The notes: generated by a model from the sequence alone, not told the origin. 35,161 nt of DNA from an uncultured Thalassolituus sp. (GCA_913054055.1 CAJXIT010000002.1:1-35161); one strand, 5' to 3'; shown: positions 16,369 through 25,423, numbered from the stretch's first letter. Made by a program: numbers and translations.

Positions 16369-18105
16369 TTATTGAGCAGGAATAAAGGTTCCAAAGCCCA
16401 TTTCATGACCTAGCGCTGGATTAAGCTGCTCATTTTCTACGGCCAGTTTTCCGTTAATCACCACATGTTTAACCAAGCCTGGGTTACGATTGACTAAACG
16501 CTGCAAACCAAAGTTTTCCATTTCATCCCAATGTACGTCTTCTAGGTTTTGGTCAAACCCTTTAGGGTCAAGTACCACAACATCCGCTCGATCACCCACG
16601 CAGATCCGGCCCGCTTCGATGCCAAGCCAGTTAGCAGGGTCACCTGTCATTCTCCATACGGCTTCTTCCATGGTCATGACCGGTTTATTTTCTTCAATGC
16701 TTTCATTCACCAGCTTTAACATTCTTAATGGCAAGTTATAGAATGCCATGTTGCGAATATGCGCACCCGCATCGCTGAAAGTAATCAAAGATTTTTTATC
16801 TTTTACCATGCCTTTTAACACATGTTTTCTGTGATTACCCACTGTGGTTACCCAACGCAGTTTTTGGCCATGTTCAACCACTAAGTCTAAAAACAGATCC
16901 ACAACGTGTACCTTGCGTTGCTTGGCCACTTCATCAAAGTTTTTCCCAACCACAGTTTCATCTGGGCAAGCTAAAATTTGAGCATCACCAAAGTCACGTT
17001 GCCATACTCTTGGGCTCAGTTTTTCACCGTAAAACTTTCTAAAATCGCGACGATATTTTTCATCTTTTAATAAGTTATTACGCTCAACGGCATCTTTTAA
17101 ATCTAATGCCAATTCCCCTGCACCAAACTCTTCAAAAAACACCACATCAATACCATCCGCATACACTGTGAATGGTGTTGGCAATACCTGCCAACGAAAA
17201 TCCCCATTAAAGAAGTTGGTTACCTTGGCAGAGAGATTTGCTAACATGCTTAAAAAACGGCTGCCTTTTAAATCCATTCGACTTATAAGCGTGGTTTTTA
17301 AACGCTTTTTAAACAGCCCCATACATTCGCTCATGTACTGAGTAATTTGTAAAATTTCTGCAGCGTTTGGCGCCCCTTGATGAACACGATTGTATTTTCG
17401 AACCAGATTATTTAAACGAGATACTTCTTTCCAGTGGGCGTAAGTGCTGGGTAGGCTTTTAGACCATTCACGGTCGCCGTCTACCTTGTCCCATTTCAAA
17501 CACATGGTAGATAAACCTAAAAAACCCTCGTCGAGTGCTTCTTTCAAATTGGCTTCCATGTGTTGCATTTCATTTTCGGTGGGCTTGATATTGATATCGG
17601 TGGCTCGGCTTAAACCCATACTGCCCACGCGCATATCGCTATGCCCTAAAAAGCTGACAACGTTTGGGCCTAAAGGATGTTGCTGAGCAAATTCGACCCA
17701 CTGCTTAGGCGTACTCCATGTTTTATGTTGCTTTAAAATAGGCAGTACTTTTTCGCGGGGCACAGTTTCTACTCGGGTAAAAATATCAGAAGCGTCTTCG
17801 GTATCACTGCACACCATACTTAATGAACAACTGCCCACTAGAACGGTGGTCACACCATGGCGAACCGATTCACTTAAACTAGGGCTCACTATCAATTCAG
17901 AATCGTAATGGGTATGGCTATCAATAAAACCTGGGGTGACCCATTTACCTTGAGCATCAATGACTTTCATCACATCTATTTCACTGATGGCTTCCGACGT
18001 AACTGAAGCAATTTTATTGTCTTTGATGGCCACATTTTGAATAGAAGAGCCCTTGCCTGTGCCATCAAAATATCGGCCGCCCTTGATAATAATGTCGTAC
18101 TTCAT
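16369..18105 (-). CDS. D-aminoacylase-like amidohydrolase
   Basis: A metal-dependent amidohydrolase of the N-acyl-D-amino-acid deacylase group, about 578 aa. HxH metal motif in FIDSHTHYD (His64, His66), a metal-binding Cys in VLVGSCSLS (Cys93, where D-aminoacylases have GNCG), and the late Asp in SDAGAH, the usual position of the catalytic aspartate. The C-terminal KHVVINGKLAVENEQL is the typical closing strand of the urease-like superfamily. The substrate is unknown; N-acyl-D-amino acids are only one possibility because the central region differs. The frame is open from a GTG at 18111, but the ATG at 18105 has a correctly spaced AGGGG, so I chose it. It is divergent from an AraC-family regulator that may control it. 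Confidence 0.85.
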   Translation of the reverse strand: MKYDIIIKGGRYFDGTGKGSSIQNVAIKDNKIASVTSEAISEIDVMKVIDAQGKWVTPGFIDSHTHYDSELIVSPSLSESVRHGVTTVLVGSCSLSMVCSDTEDASDIFTRVETVPREKVLPILKQHKTWSTPKQWVEFAQQHPLGPNVVSFLGHSDMRVGSMGLSRATDINIKPTENEMQHMEANLKEALDEGFLGLSTMCLKWDKVDGDREWSKSLPSTYAHWKEVSRLNNLVRKYNRVHQGAPNAAEILQITQYMSECMGLFKKRLKTTLISRMDLKGSRFLSMLANLSAKVTNFFNGDFRWQVLPTPFTVYADGIDVVFFEEFGAGELALDLKDAVERNNLLKDEKYRRDFRKFYGEKLSPRVWQRDFGDAQILACPDETVVGKNFDEVAKQRKVHVVDLFLDLVVEHGQKLRWVTTVGNHRKHVLKGMVKDKKSLITFSDAGAHIRNMAFYNLPLRMLKLVNESIEENKPVMTMEEAVWRMTGDPANWLGIEAGRICVGDRADVVVLDPKGFDQNLEDVHWDEMENFGLQRLVNRNPGLVKHVVINGKLAVENEQLNPALGHEMGFGTFIPAQ

Positions 18106-18111
18106 ACCCAC

Positions 18112-18234
18112 CCCTGATTTATATTTATTTTTAGTGAGCCCTCAGATTAGCGTCAACACCTAAGTAGTTCTTGTCATTTGACGACACTTAACACAAGATA
18201 TTGAACCTAATACGACAACCTTTAGCCTGCTGAC
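18112..18234. promoter_or_regulatory. Divergent promoter region, amidohydrolase / AraC regulator
   Basis: 123 bases between divergent genes. TTGTCATTTGACGACA (around 18172-18187) is an imperfect inverted repeat with TGTC/GACA arms and is a candidate site for the AraC-type regulator. No footprinted consensus is known to me for this subfamily. Confidence 0.35.
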
Positions 18235-19248
18235 GTGAAACAACACTATTTAATAAGAAGCGGCGCACTGTCGGGGTTTGAGCATCAGGTAAAAGCCCTG
18301 AACGGGGACCCTGATTATTTACTCGCCCAATGCGGTTTGAGTTCCGAAAATCTGTCTCACCCTGACACCATGATTGCTTTTAGTACTTTGGTGGAGTTAC
18401 TGGAACTGGCCGCGGATCAATTGAACTGCCCTGACTTTGGCTTAAAACTGGGGATCAGCCAAAGCGCCGAGGCATTAGGTAGCCTGGGGATTTTGATATT
18501 GCATTGCCGTACCATTCGCGAAGCCTTAACAGGGGCTCAGCGATTTATGGCCGTTCACAGCCAAGCTGAATACTGGCGATTACAAGAATCTGAACACTTA
18601 GCCTTTGTAGAACGCTTTAGTGTCTCGCAAGACGTGAGCCATGCCCGACAATTTAAAGAACTGTCGTTTGCTGTCTGTCTAAAATTAGTGAAAACCCTAA
18701 TCAAAGGCAAGGTGAAACTGGAACGGTTAGAACTGGCCCATGCGCCGATTTCTGATGTGTCCAGTTATAAAAAACTATTTGGTTGCGACGTGTTATTTAA
18801 CCAAGAGCATGACCGCATAGTGGTTCAGCGGCATGTATTAGATTATGAAATTTTGACCTTAAGTACCGCTAATAAACAGCTTTTAGAAGCCCACTTATCA
18901 AACACACTGAAACAATATGACGATGACATTGAACGGCAAATCACCACAATCATTTTGCAAACCCTAGGCATTCAAGAGATGAGCTTGGACAACGTAGCCA
19001 ACCTGTTACAGCTCAATAAGCGCACTCTACAGCGCAGGCTGAAGGCACAAGATCTAAGCTTTAAGCACATACTGAGGGATGTACGCATTAAAACCGCTTG
19101 CTGGCACTTAGAGGCCAGCACCATGGACATCACCCTACTGTCAGAAACCTTGGGCTATAACGATGTAAGCGCTTTTTCAAAGGCTTTTAAAGCTGAAACG
19201 GGTGTCTCCCCTTTACAATGGCGACAGCTAAAAAAGGCAAAAACGTAA
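18235..19248 (+). CDS. AraC-family transcriptional regulator (Arabinose_bd/HTH_18 type)
   Basis: A 337-residue regulator of the OruR/ArgR-like AraC group: N-terminal ligand-sensing domain (~20-200, with GLKLGISQSAEALGSLG and FGCDVLFNQEHDRIV), C-terminal double helix-turn-helix (~250-335), including SLDNVANLLQLNKRTLQRRL and a second HTH ending LGYNDVSAFSKAFKAETGVSP. It starts at a GTG (18235) with a poor Shine-Dalgarno; I found no better start that keeps the N-terminal domain. Its divergent neighbour, the amidohydrolase, is the likely target. The inducer is unknown. A related regulator is at 29347-30408. Confidence 0.88.
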   Translation: MKQHYLIRSGALSGFEHQVKALNGDPDYLLAQCGLSSENLSHPDTMIAFSTLVELLELAADQLNCPDFGLKLGISQSAEALGSLGILILHCRTIREALTGAQRFMAVHSQAEYWRLQESEHLAFVERFSVSQDVSHARQFKELSFAVCLKLVKTLIKGKVKLERLELAHAPISDVSSYKKLFGCDVLFNQEHDRIVVQRHVLDYEILTLSTANKQLLEAHLSNTLKQYDDDIERQITTIILQTLGIQEMSLDNVANLLQLNKRTLQRRLKAQDLSFKHILRDVRIKTACWHLEASTMDITLLSETLGYNDVSAFSKAFKAETGVSPLQWRQLKKAKT

Positions 19249-19320
19249 GACAAAAACCCTGTTTTTTAAGCTTACAGCTACATATGTCGCAAAATATGAC
19301 TTAAATCAACTAAACAGATT

Positions 19321-19339
19321 GCAAATCATTCTTATTTAC
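19321..19339. promoter_or_regulatory. Possible Fur box upstream of bfd
   Basis: GCAAATCATTCTTATTTAC is a near-palindrome (GnAAATnA...TnATTTnC) resembling gammaproteobacterial Fur sites such as GCAAATnATTnTnATTTGC. It ends 39 bases upstream of the bfd ATG. Fur control of bfd is known in Pseudomonas aeruginosa; here it rests on sequence likeness only. Confidence 0.5.
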
Positions 19340-19378
19340 ACTAATATTTGTTTATTGATTAAGGGATCGGACATTCAA

Positions 19379-19567
19379 ATGTACATTTGTCTATGTAAAG
19401 GCATTACAGACAGCCAGATTCAAACCGCCATTGAAAAAGGCGCTGACTACAAAGCCCTGCGTGATGAACTGGGTATCGCAACCGATTGCGGCCAGTGTGG
19501 CAACTCGTGTAAAGACATGATTAAGTCGAATCAAGGTGTTCAGTTTTATAGTGCTTCTCGCTCTTAA
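19379..19567 (+). CDS. bfd: Bacterioferritin-associated ferredoxin
   Basis: A 62-residue [2Fe-2S] protein that docks to bacterioferritin and delivers electrons to release stored iron. Cluster ligands are visible in the family pattern: CLC at 4-6 (MYICLCKGIT) and CGQC at 37-40 (DCGQCGNSC). The frame is open upstream to 19319, but the ATG at 19379 gives the family length and has GGA 7 bases before it. It is monocistronic, with a candidate Fur box upstream and a strong terminator downstream. No bacterioferritin gene is in the window. Confidence 0.92.
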   Translation: MYICLCKGITDSQIQTAIEKGADYKALRDELGIATDCGQCGNSCKDMIKSNQGVQFYSASRS

Positions 19568-19592
19568 CCGGTAATCCTAAATCCGTTTCCGA

Positions 19593-19625
19593 AAGCCCAA
19601 GATATTGCTTATCTTGGGCTTTTTT
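19593..19625 (+). terminator. Rho-independent terminator after bfd
   Basis: Perfect 12-bp stem AAGCCCAAGATA/TATCTTGGGCTT (19593-19604 and 19610-19621), 5-base loop, followed by a T-run. It is 26 bases after the bfd stop. Confidence 0.93.
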
Positions 19626-19648
19626 ATTGGTGGTTGATTTATGCACAA

Positions 19649-19782
19649 GGCCAGCCCTCTGGCCGATTCATATGCCGATTCATCGCGCACGGGGTGCACT
19701 CGTACGAGGCCAGCCCCCTGGCCGATTCAGTATGCCGTTTCATCGCGCACGGTGTGCGCTCGTACGAGGTCAGCCCCTGACC
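19649..19782. repeat. Array of alternating hairpins, period ~60 bp
   Basis: Two hairpin types alternate. Type A: GGCCAG-n4-CTGGCC at 19649-19664 and 19708-19723, and GGTCAG-ccc-CTGACC at 19768-19782, where both arms changed together (C to T with G to A). Type B: GCGCAC with GTGCAC or GTGCGC at 19685-19699 and 19745-19759, each preceded by CATC and followed by TCGTACGAGG. The repeat unit is 59-60 bp. Type B reads on the minus strand as CGTACGAG followed by a palindrome and GCGATG, similar to the TGTACGAGC-headed REP at 15343. It lies between the bfd terminator and the methyltransferase gene. A 61-codon frame across it is not a gene. Confidence 0.8.
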
Positions 19783-19837
19783 GATTCCCCGCCATCTAAT
19801 CATTCATGTTAAACTGGCCAAAAGGAGTTCCTCACCC

Positions 19838-20572
19838 ATGGCCAAGTCCATTTTCAAAACCTACGACCAATACGGCACCATCGAGGTATTGGACAGTGGC
19901 GCTAAACGTTATTTAACCTTTGGTAACGAACACGAACAAAGCCTACAAGTTAAAGCCACCCCACATATTCCTCAGCACGAATATGGCCGCGCCATTATGC
20001 TAAGCCTATTGTTCTGCCAACCAAAATCCGTTTGTATTATGGGCCTGGGGGGCGGCACGCTGACGCAAGCATTTTTACATGCGCTGCCTGATGCAGACAT
20101 TCACACCGTTGAATTGCGAAGCATGGTGGTGAAAGTGGCTAAACGCTTCTTTCAAATAGATAAACACACTCATCTGAATATTCATAACCAAGATGCCAAT
20201 GACTTTTTAGGCGAGACTCAACAACAATTTGATATTTTAGTCGCGGATATTTATTTACAAGATGGCATTGATCACGGTCAGTTACAGGCCGATTTTATCA
20301 AAAAATCAGAACGGGTTTTATCGGATACTGGCTGGTTGGTTTTAAACTACTGGCTGGATCATGATCTCAGCCCTGCCCTTTTAGAGCAGTTGCAAGCAAG
20401 CTTTGAATGCTTGTATGTGTGTAATAGTGGCGGTGGCAATACAATTATTTTTGCAGGAAAAACTCAACCACCAGCGGATTATTTAGATAAGACCAAGGTT
20501 AAGCCTTTGGCTAAAACCTTGGGGTTTTCATTAAATTACTATTTAAAGCGATTACGAGCGTTTACTGCGTAA
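19838..20572 (+). CDS. Spermidine synthase-like methyltransferase-fold protein
   Basis: A 244-residue protein of the spermine/spermidine synthase superfamily. The Rossmann SAM-type motif IMGLGGGTLTQAF (~68-80) is followed by the acidic strand end HTVELRSMVV and by DILVADIYLQDG. It lacks the N-terminal tetramerisation domain of bacterial SpeE and is shorter (SpeE ~285 aa), and the putrescine pocket is not convincing, so polyamine synthesis is not certain. This group is often annotated as spermidine synthase or fused-MFS/spermidine-synthase-like. Shine-Dalgarno AAGGAG sits 9 bases before the ATG. Its tail overlaps the convergent protease gene by 21 bases, so both stop codons lie in the other gene. 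Confidence 0.82.
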   Translation: MAKSIFKTYDQYGTIEVLDSGAKRYLTFGNEHEQSLQVKATPHIPQHEYGRAIMLSLLFCQPKSVCIMGLGGGTLTQAFLHALPDADIHTVELRSMVVKVAKRFFQIDKHTHLNIHNQDANDFLGETQQQFDILVADIYLQDGIDHGQLQADFIKKSERVLSDTGWLVLNYWLDHDLSPALLEQLQASFECLYVCNSGGGNTIIFAGKTQPPADYLDKTKVKPLAKTLGFSLNYYLKRLRAFTA

Positions 20573-22339
20573 TCGTATGGCAAAGATCATAGCAAAGGCC
20601 ATTAAATAAAACGGATCCATTGCACCACTTTTTCCACTACGCGCTATGACTATTTCTGGAGCATTAGGGTCAACGTATTCTTCGTTATCACCTGAGCCAA
20701 CACTTCCGATTGATGTTTCTAATTTCATAGCGGAAGTATCAGAAACATTAAACGTTTCTAATTGGTTACACGATGACTCACTTGCATCATTGGCAGGCAA
20801 TTCGGTACAAACACGTAAGTTTGTTAAATAAGCCGCATCTTCACCTGTGCTAATCGAATCATCTTTAATATAGATAAACTGAATGCGATTAACGTCGTCA
20901 GGCAAGTCAATACTGGTTGTTTGCCAATCATTGGTGGTGACAAGGTAACTTTGATTTTCATTAACGGTAACCAACAAAACATCAGACCCTGTCTCGGCGT
21001 CTACTCGGCTGTCGAATTTTAAATATAAATCTCCACTATCGGGGCCTTTAACATAAGTTAATAATATTGATCGCTCTTCGTGAGTTATTACACCAGAGCG
21101 CAATACCGTGCCTTTTTCAGTGTCTTTTACTTCAAACCAAGGCTCTGCATGTTCTGTATTTTCATTGGTGCCACTGTAAAACTCCCATGCCACACCAAGT
21201 GCATCGGTTTCTAAGTCGTATAATACTTTTGAGTTTAATCGAATACCAAAATCTTCACCGCCTGCATTTAAAACAAGTTCGTCATTATGCTCACCTAAAA
21301 AGCTGCCTACGGCATTAATCTCAATGTCGGTTTGTGAGTTTGCAGGGACGGTTAAACTGGATGTTGAAACAGGGTATTCAAAAAAGTGATCTTCACCGGA
21401 TGACATGCTGGCACTGTTAATGGTTTGAGATACATTACCACTGTTAATCATTTGATAGCTTTCAGGTTTTTTGCGGCCGTAACCTAAGAAACCAATTTTA
21501 TTTGGGCCAACAAGGCTTAATCCAGTTTGGCGCTCTTCAATCCAATCTAAAAAAGCACCCACTTCTGTGTAAGCACCAAAACTTCCTGAAACGCCACAGC
21601 CTCGACCCCAGCTAACCACCCCTGTTAAGACCCAGTTTCCAGTATCATCAAGCATCATTGGGCCGCCACTGTCACCCTGACAAGAATCTTTTCCGCCGCC
21701 TACTTCTCCGGCACAAATCAGCTTGTCCCAGTAGCCCGAAAAAGGTTGCCCATAGGTACTTAAGCAAACAGAATCGGCCTGAAAACTCACATCCACTTCT
21801 AACAAGTTTATGGGGCTGCTATTAAAATTGCCGTCTTCAGTTAAACCCCAGCCAATGACTCTAACCGAGTCATTTTGCGCCAAAGCCTGATTCGCAGCAC
21901 TATCAATTAAGGATATGGGTGTCTTTGTTGAAGCCGTAGACAACTTAATAATGGCCAGGTCACTGCCTAGAGTATCTGTATTGTAATCATGATGAATCGC
22001 GAACCACTCTGCCGTGCGCTCCTCACCTGGAGTGCCATCCACCTGGTTAGTGGCTCCAATATACATTTTAAAACTGGTAAAGCTTTCATCTTCTAAACAA
22101 TGGGCAGCGGTGATGACCCATTCACTGCTAATTAAGGAGCCACCACAGAAGTGATAGCTTTGACCGTTTGATTGAATCTTTTGCAAACTCACCATCCAAG
22201 GGTAAGTTTCCGTGGTATCCGTACCACCAATAATGCGGGCATTCACACCTGTGAAATCTGATTTATCATCCTGTGCATGTGATAATCCGCTGAAAATCAC
22301 CGTCATTATGACTAAAAGTACGAAACGTAATGAGTCCAT
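20552..22339 (-). CDS. Secreted trypsin-like serine protease with C-terminal TM tail
   Basis: A 595-aa S1-family endopeptidase. Signal peptide (cleavage near SHA, ~22); activation site Arg35/IIGG; catalytic triad His80 (TAAHC), Asp127 (DLAIIKL), Ser224 (GDSGGP); Asp218 six residues before the serine predicts cleavage after Arg/Lys. After the protease (~270) comes a choice-of-anchor-like beta domain (IGFLGYGRKKPESYQMINSG), then a beta-jelly-roll-type domain ending KDDSISTGEDAAYLTNLRVC. The end is SGKSGAMDPF, a hydrophobic stretch and RLRSKRS: a GlyGly-CTERM-like sorting tail, though the Gly-Gly is degenerate. Such Vibrio proteins use type II secretion and rhombosortase. A tandem paralogue is at 22591-24474. 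Confidence 0.93.
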   Translation of the reverse strand: MDSLRFVLLVIMTVIFSGLSHAQDDKSDFTGVNARIIGGTDTTETYPWMVSLQKIQSNGQSYHFCGGSLISSEWVITAAHCLEDESFTSFKMYIGATNQVDGTPGEERTAEWFAIHHDYNTDTLGSDLAIIKLSTASTKTPISLIDSAANQALAQNDSVRVIGWGLTEDGNFNSSPINLLEVDVSFQADSVCLSTYGQPFSGYWDKLICAGEVGGGKDSCQGDSGGPMMLDDTGNWVLTGVVSWGRGCGVSGSFGAYTEVGAFLDWIEERQTGLSLVGPNKIGFLGYGRKKPESYQMINSGNVSQTINSASMSSGEDHFFEYPVSTSSLTVPANSQTDIEINAVGSFLGEHNDELVLNAGGEDFGIRLNSKVLYDLETDALGVAWEFYSGTNENTEHAEPWFEVKDTEKGTVLRSGVITHEERSILLTYVKGPDSGDLYLKFDSRVDAETGSDVLLVTVNENQSYLVTTNDWQTTSIDLPDDVNRIQFIYIKDDSISTGEDAAYLTNLRVCTELPANDASESSCNQLETFNVSDTSAMKLETSIGSVGSGDNEEYVDPNAPEIVIARSGKSGAMDPFYLMAFAMIFAIRLRSKRS

Positions 22340-22590
22340 CTACTGCTGTTCCTAAAGCCCAAATGGGCATTGTCTTATTCTATTGCGCTCAGTATAAAGT
22401 AGAGCATTAGGCTTTGTCGTTAATTCATTAGGGCTAAAAGTGAAACAAAAGTTCAATATCAGAACCATTACTCACTATACGGGCGGGTCTTGAGGATGGA
22501 TCTTAGAAAGCCTCAATAGAAGAGGTGTAATAGGAGAGATTCTGTCAGCACATGCGGGCATGCCTATTCAGGCCAGCACACTTTAGGTAT

Positions 22591-24474
22591 TCATGGGTGT
22601 CTACGTCGAACCAGCCCCATCAAAGCTATTAATGATAACCAAGCTAAACTGCCTCCGCTTAACCGTGCGGCTGGAGGTCGATTATCACCATATTCCACAT
22701 CACTACTGCTTCGGCTAGCGTATTCAATTGGGTAATCACTGTAATCTTGAAGCGTACACACGGACTCCCAAGTGTCAGTGGGAAGAGGATCGTCTGCAGA
22801 TGCGATATCAGCCTCACTGGAATAGGCAGCAGCAGATGAGCAGGTTGCCTCTACAGAAGGGTCAGTACAAATTCTAAAGTTATCCAAATAAGCAGCGTCA
22901 TCTCCACTGCTTAAGCTGCTGTCCTTGTAATATAGATGCATGACATGATTAATGTCTTCAGGTAACGCCACACTATAACTTTTCCAACTATCATTCATGC
23001 CTGCATATAGAAGGCTGTCTGGATTCACACGCTCTTCATTAATGTATAAATATAATGCATCCAATGAATACGCCGTCACACTGCTGTCTACTTTCGCATC
23101 GAATTTTAAATAATGAGGATCATCACTACCTGAACCAGCTAGATAGGTTAACAACACGGATCGTTGGCCATGGCTGATTTGACCTGATTTCAAAACCGAA
23201 GCATTACGATCGTCATCGGCCACAGTAGTCGCTTGCCAAGCTTGAGCATGTTCCGAGAAGCCAAAAGTACCACTGTATACGGCCCAATCAACATCTAAAG
23301 CTTGCGCACCAATTTGATTTAAAACTTTACTATTTAACCCTTGATGCACAATTTCGCCCCCAATATTAAATTGCATATCGCCATTAAATTCACCAACAGC
23401 ATAACCCGTTGCATTGACTTTAAACGTACACGCATAACCTGCAGGGATGGCGTCTCCTAGTAACCAGTTTTCGGCATCAATGGAAAACGTATTTAAATAA
23501 GATTGCTCAATGGATTTATCCGTCACGGCTGCATTCTCAGAGCCCAAGTTCATAATGGTATAGGTTTGTGCTTTGCTTTTACCTTCACCTAAAAATCCAA
23601 TTTTTTCAGGACCCAAAATAGTGACACCATTTCTGCGTTGCGCTATCCAGCTCTCAAACGCAGGCACTTCTGTATAGGCACCGTATTTACCAGCTTGAGC
23701 ACAGCCACTTCCCCAGCTCACTAACCCTGCCAGTCCCCACTCACCATTGGCTTGAACCACAATTGGGCCACCACTGTCACCTTGGCAAGCATCTTTACCG
23801 CCAGATGGTTCGCCTGCACAAAAACTTCTTTCCCAGTATCCGTTTAATCCCAAAGAGCCGTATGTGGATTCACACACACTGTCTCGCTGATAACTGACAT
23901 CAACCTGCTGTAATTCATATGAAAAGCTTTGGCTGACACCTTCTTCTGTTAACCCCCAGCCCAACACTCGCATCTGCTCATTTTGGCTTAAGCCATTACG
24001 AGACGCTTGATCAATAATTTTAATGGGGGTTTTAGAAGAAGCACGGTCTAACTTGATAATGGCAATATCGCTGTAAAAGCGATTGGAGTCATAATCGTGA
24101 TGAGTTTGTATCCAACTGGCGCTACGAAATTCTGCCCCGCTGGCTGAGCCTAAATTTTTTGCACCAATCAATAAAGATAATTGGCTAGCTTCAGTATCTT
24201 CTAAACAATGGGCAGCGGTTAACACCCAATAGCGTCCGATCAAAACACCACCACAGAAATGCCCTCCTTTCTGAATAGATACCATCCAAGGGTAACTCTG
24301 ATCGGTATCGCCACCACCTATAATTCGAGAAACAATTCCGGTGGGCGATGAATCACTAGCCGTGAATGAAACACGGCTCTGTTCATTGTTTTGTGAAACG
24401 ATATCCGCTGAATTTGCTACCAATGAAGCAAAAAATAGAGGGAATAAAAACACAACTGCTAAATACGTTTTCAT
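22591..24474 (-). CDS. Secreted trypsin-like serine protease with GlyGly-CTERM tail
   Basis: A 627-aa S1 protease paralogous to 20552-22339. Signal peptide (~23 residues, VANSA); zymogen cleavage Arg50/IIGG; triad His89 (TAAHC), Asp136 (DIAIIKL), Ser234 (GDSGGP); S1 pocket Asp228, so trypsin-like specificity. Then the same two accessory domains (IGFLGEGKSKAQTYTIMN; KDSSLSSGDDAAYLDNFRIC). The C-terminus LSGGSLAWLSLIALMGLVRRRHP has SGGS, a hydrophobic span and a basic cluster: a canonical GlyGly-CTERM signal (rhombosortase-processed, type II secreted in Vibrio). The tail is clearer than in the paralogue. The two genes are 251 bases apart in the same direction and probably have separate promoters. 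Likely role: extracellular or surface proteolysis. Confidence 0.94.
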   Translation of the reverse strand: MKTYLAVVFLFPLFFASLVANSADIVSQNNEQSRVSFTASDSSPTGIVSRIIGGGDTDQSYPWMVSIQKGGHFCGGVLIGRYWVLTAAHCLEDTEASQLSLLIGAKNLGSASGAEFRSASWIQTHHDYDSNRFYSDIAIIKLDRASSKTPIKIIDQASRNGLSQNEQMRVLGWGLTEEGVSQSFSYELQQVDVSYQRDSVCESTYGSLGLNGYWERSFCAGEPSGGKDACQGDSGGPIVVQANGEWGLAGLVSWGSGCAQAGKYGAYTEVPAFESWIAQRRNGVTILGPEKIGFLGEGKSKAQTYTIMNLGSENAAVTDKSIEQSYLNTFSIDAENWLLGDAIPAGYACTFKVNATGYAVGEFNGDMQFNIGGEIVHQGLNSKVLNQIGAQALDVDWAVYSGTFGFSEHAQAWQATTVADDDRNASVLKSGQISHGQRSVLLTYLAGSGSDDPHYLKFDAKVDSSVTAYSLDALYLYINEERVNPDSLLYAGMNDSWKSYSVALPEDINHVMHLYYKDSSLSSGDDAAYLDNFRICTDPSVEATCSSAAAYSSEADIASADDPLPTDTWESVCTLQDYSDYPIEYASRSSSDVEYGDNRPPAARLSGGSLAWLSLIALMGLVRRRHP

Positions 24475-24646
24475 TATATAAAAAGAGCCTACCTATCTTC
24501 TTTCTAATAAGAGTAAGTATAGGCACAGGCGCCGAAAGCGATTGGAATTCACTATTCGGTTTTGTCATAACAAAATTTTGCTTATAGCTCGGTAACACTG
24601 AAATGACCTGCTAAGCTAAAAGTAGGTATATATTTAATGACGCAAA

Positions 24647-25423
24647 TTGGATGCTGTTATGCCACTGCTTTTAATTCTTATGGTTTCTTTAACACTCGCT
24701 GGCTGCGGCAGTGATAGTGAAGGCGGCTCAGCTGAGTTTAACGGTTTATGGACAGGCACCATTACTGAGACGGTGGGTGCAACCGACACAGAGTTCGCGG
24801 TGTTTTTATTATTTGACGGACCCAATGTATTTGTTTTAAGAGAAGATGAAGCCCTCATTGGCGACTATGAAGACGAAGGCAATGGACACTTAACCATAGA
24901 CAGTGAAGTCTTCAGCTATGCCACCCCTGATACAGACAATAATGTTTATGTAGGTGTACGCAGTAATTCTCGCATTGAAATCGAATCCCTTTTTGCTACA
25001 GAAATCACACTTTACGGTACCTATGAAGCCACTTCTAGAACAGGCAGCATGAGCTTAGATTTAGATACAGGTTTAGTCGATGACATCAACATTGAACGGG
25101 TGACTGGCACTTGGGAAACAACGGATTCAGTTTTATACATTAATGACTTAGGCGGGTTTATCGGCAATGGCAATGATTGCCGTTGGGAAGGTGATATTAC
25201 GGGTTTAAGTAATACTTTTTTGAAATTAAACATTGAGCGTCAAGGGGCTGGATGCGATACCTTTTTACAGCCAGAAAACAGTTTAGTAGAAGGCTTAGCC
25301 TTTATTGATGGCGAAGGTTCTTTACACTTTTTAGTTCACGACAATAACAATCTGCTTTGGCAACAATTTGATGCGGCTGCCGCTACGGCCGTGGTTGTCG
25401 AAGAGGAAGGCGCTGCCGAATAA
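24647..25423 (+). CDS. Putative lipoprotein, unknown function
   Basis: 258 aa from a TTG (24647); an internal ATG at 24659 is the alternative start. Lipobox LTLAGC (Cys about residue 20) followed by GSDSEGGS, typical of an outer-membrane lipoprotein. The mature part is acidic and beta-rich with several W/Y-containing strands (FNGLWTGTITETVG, LYGTYEATSRTGSMSLDLD), similar to lipocalin- or YceI-like small barrels, but I recognise no family. The n-region lacks the usual Lys/Arg in either start. In frame just upstream are CGC AAA (Arg-Lys), cut off by a TGA, and an ATGAC two bases out of frame, so the true start may have been damaged. Divergent from the protease gene; convergent with the GST gene. 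Confidence 0.75.
   Translation: MDAVMPLLLILMVSLTLAGCGSDSEGGSAEFNGLWTGTITETVGATDTEFAVFLLFDGPNVFVLREDEALIGDYEDEGNGHLTIDSEVFSYATPDTDNNVYVGVRSNSRIEIESLFATEITLYGTYEATSRTGSMSLDLDTGLVDDINIERVTGTWETTDSVLYINDLGGFIGNGNDCRWEGDITGLSNTFLKLNIERQGAGCDTFLQPENSLVEGLAFIDGEGSLHFLVHDNNNLLWQQFDAAAATAVVVEEEGAAE

Noticed and set aside
19627-19812. 61-codon plus-strand frame (repeats of RARGALVRGQP type)
   Set aside because: It is simply the hairpin array read as protein; its repetition follows the DNA period and it has no proper start signals.
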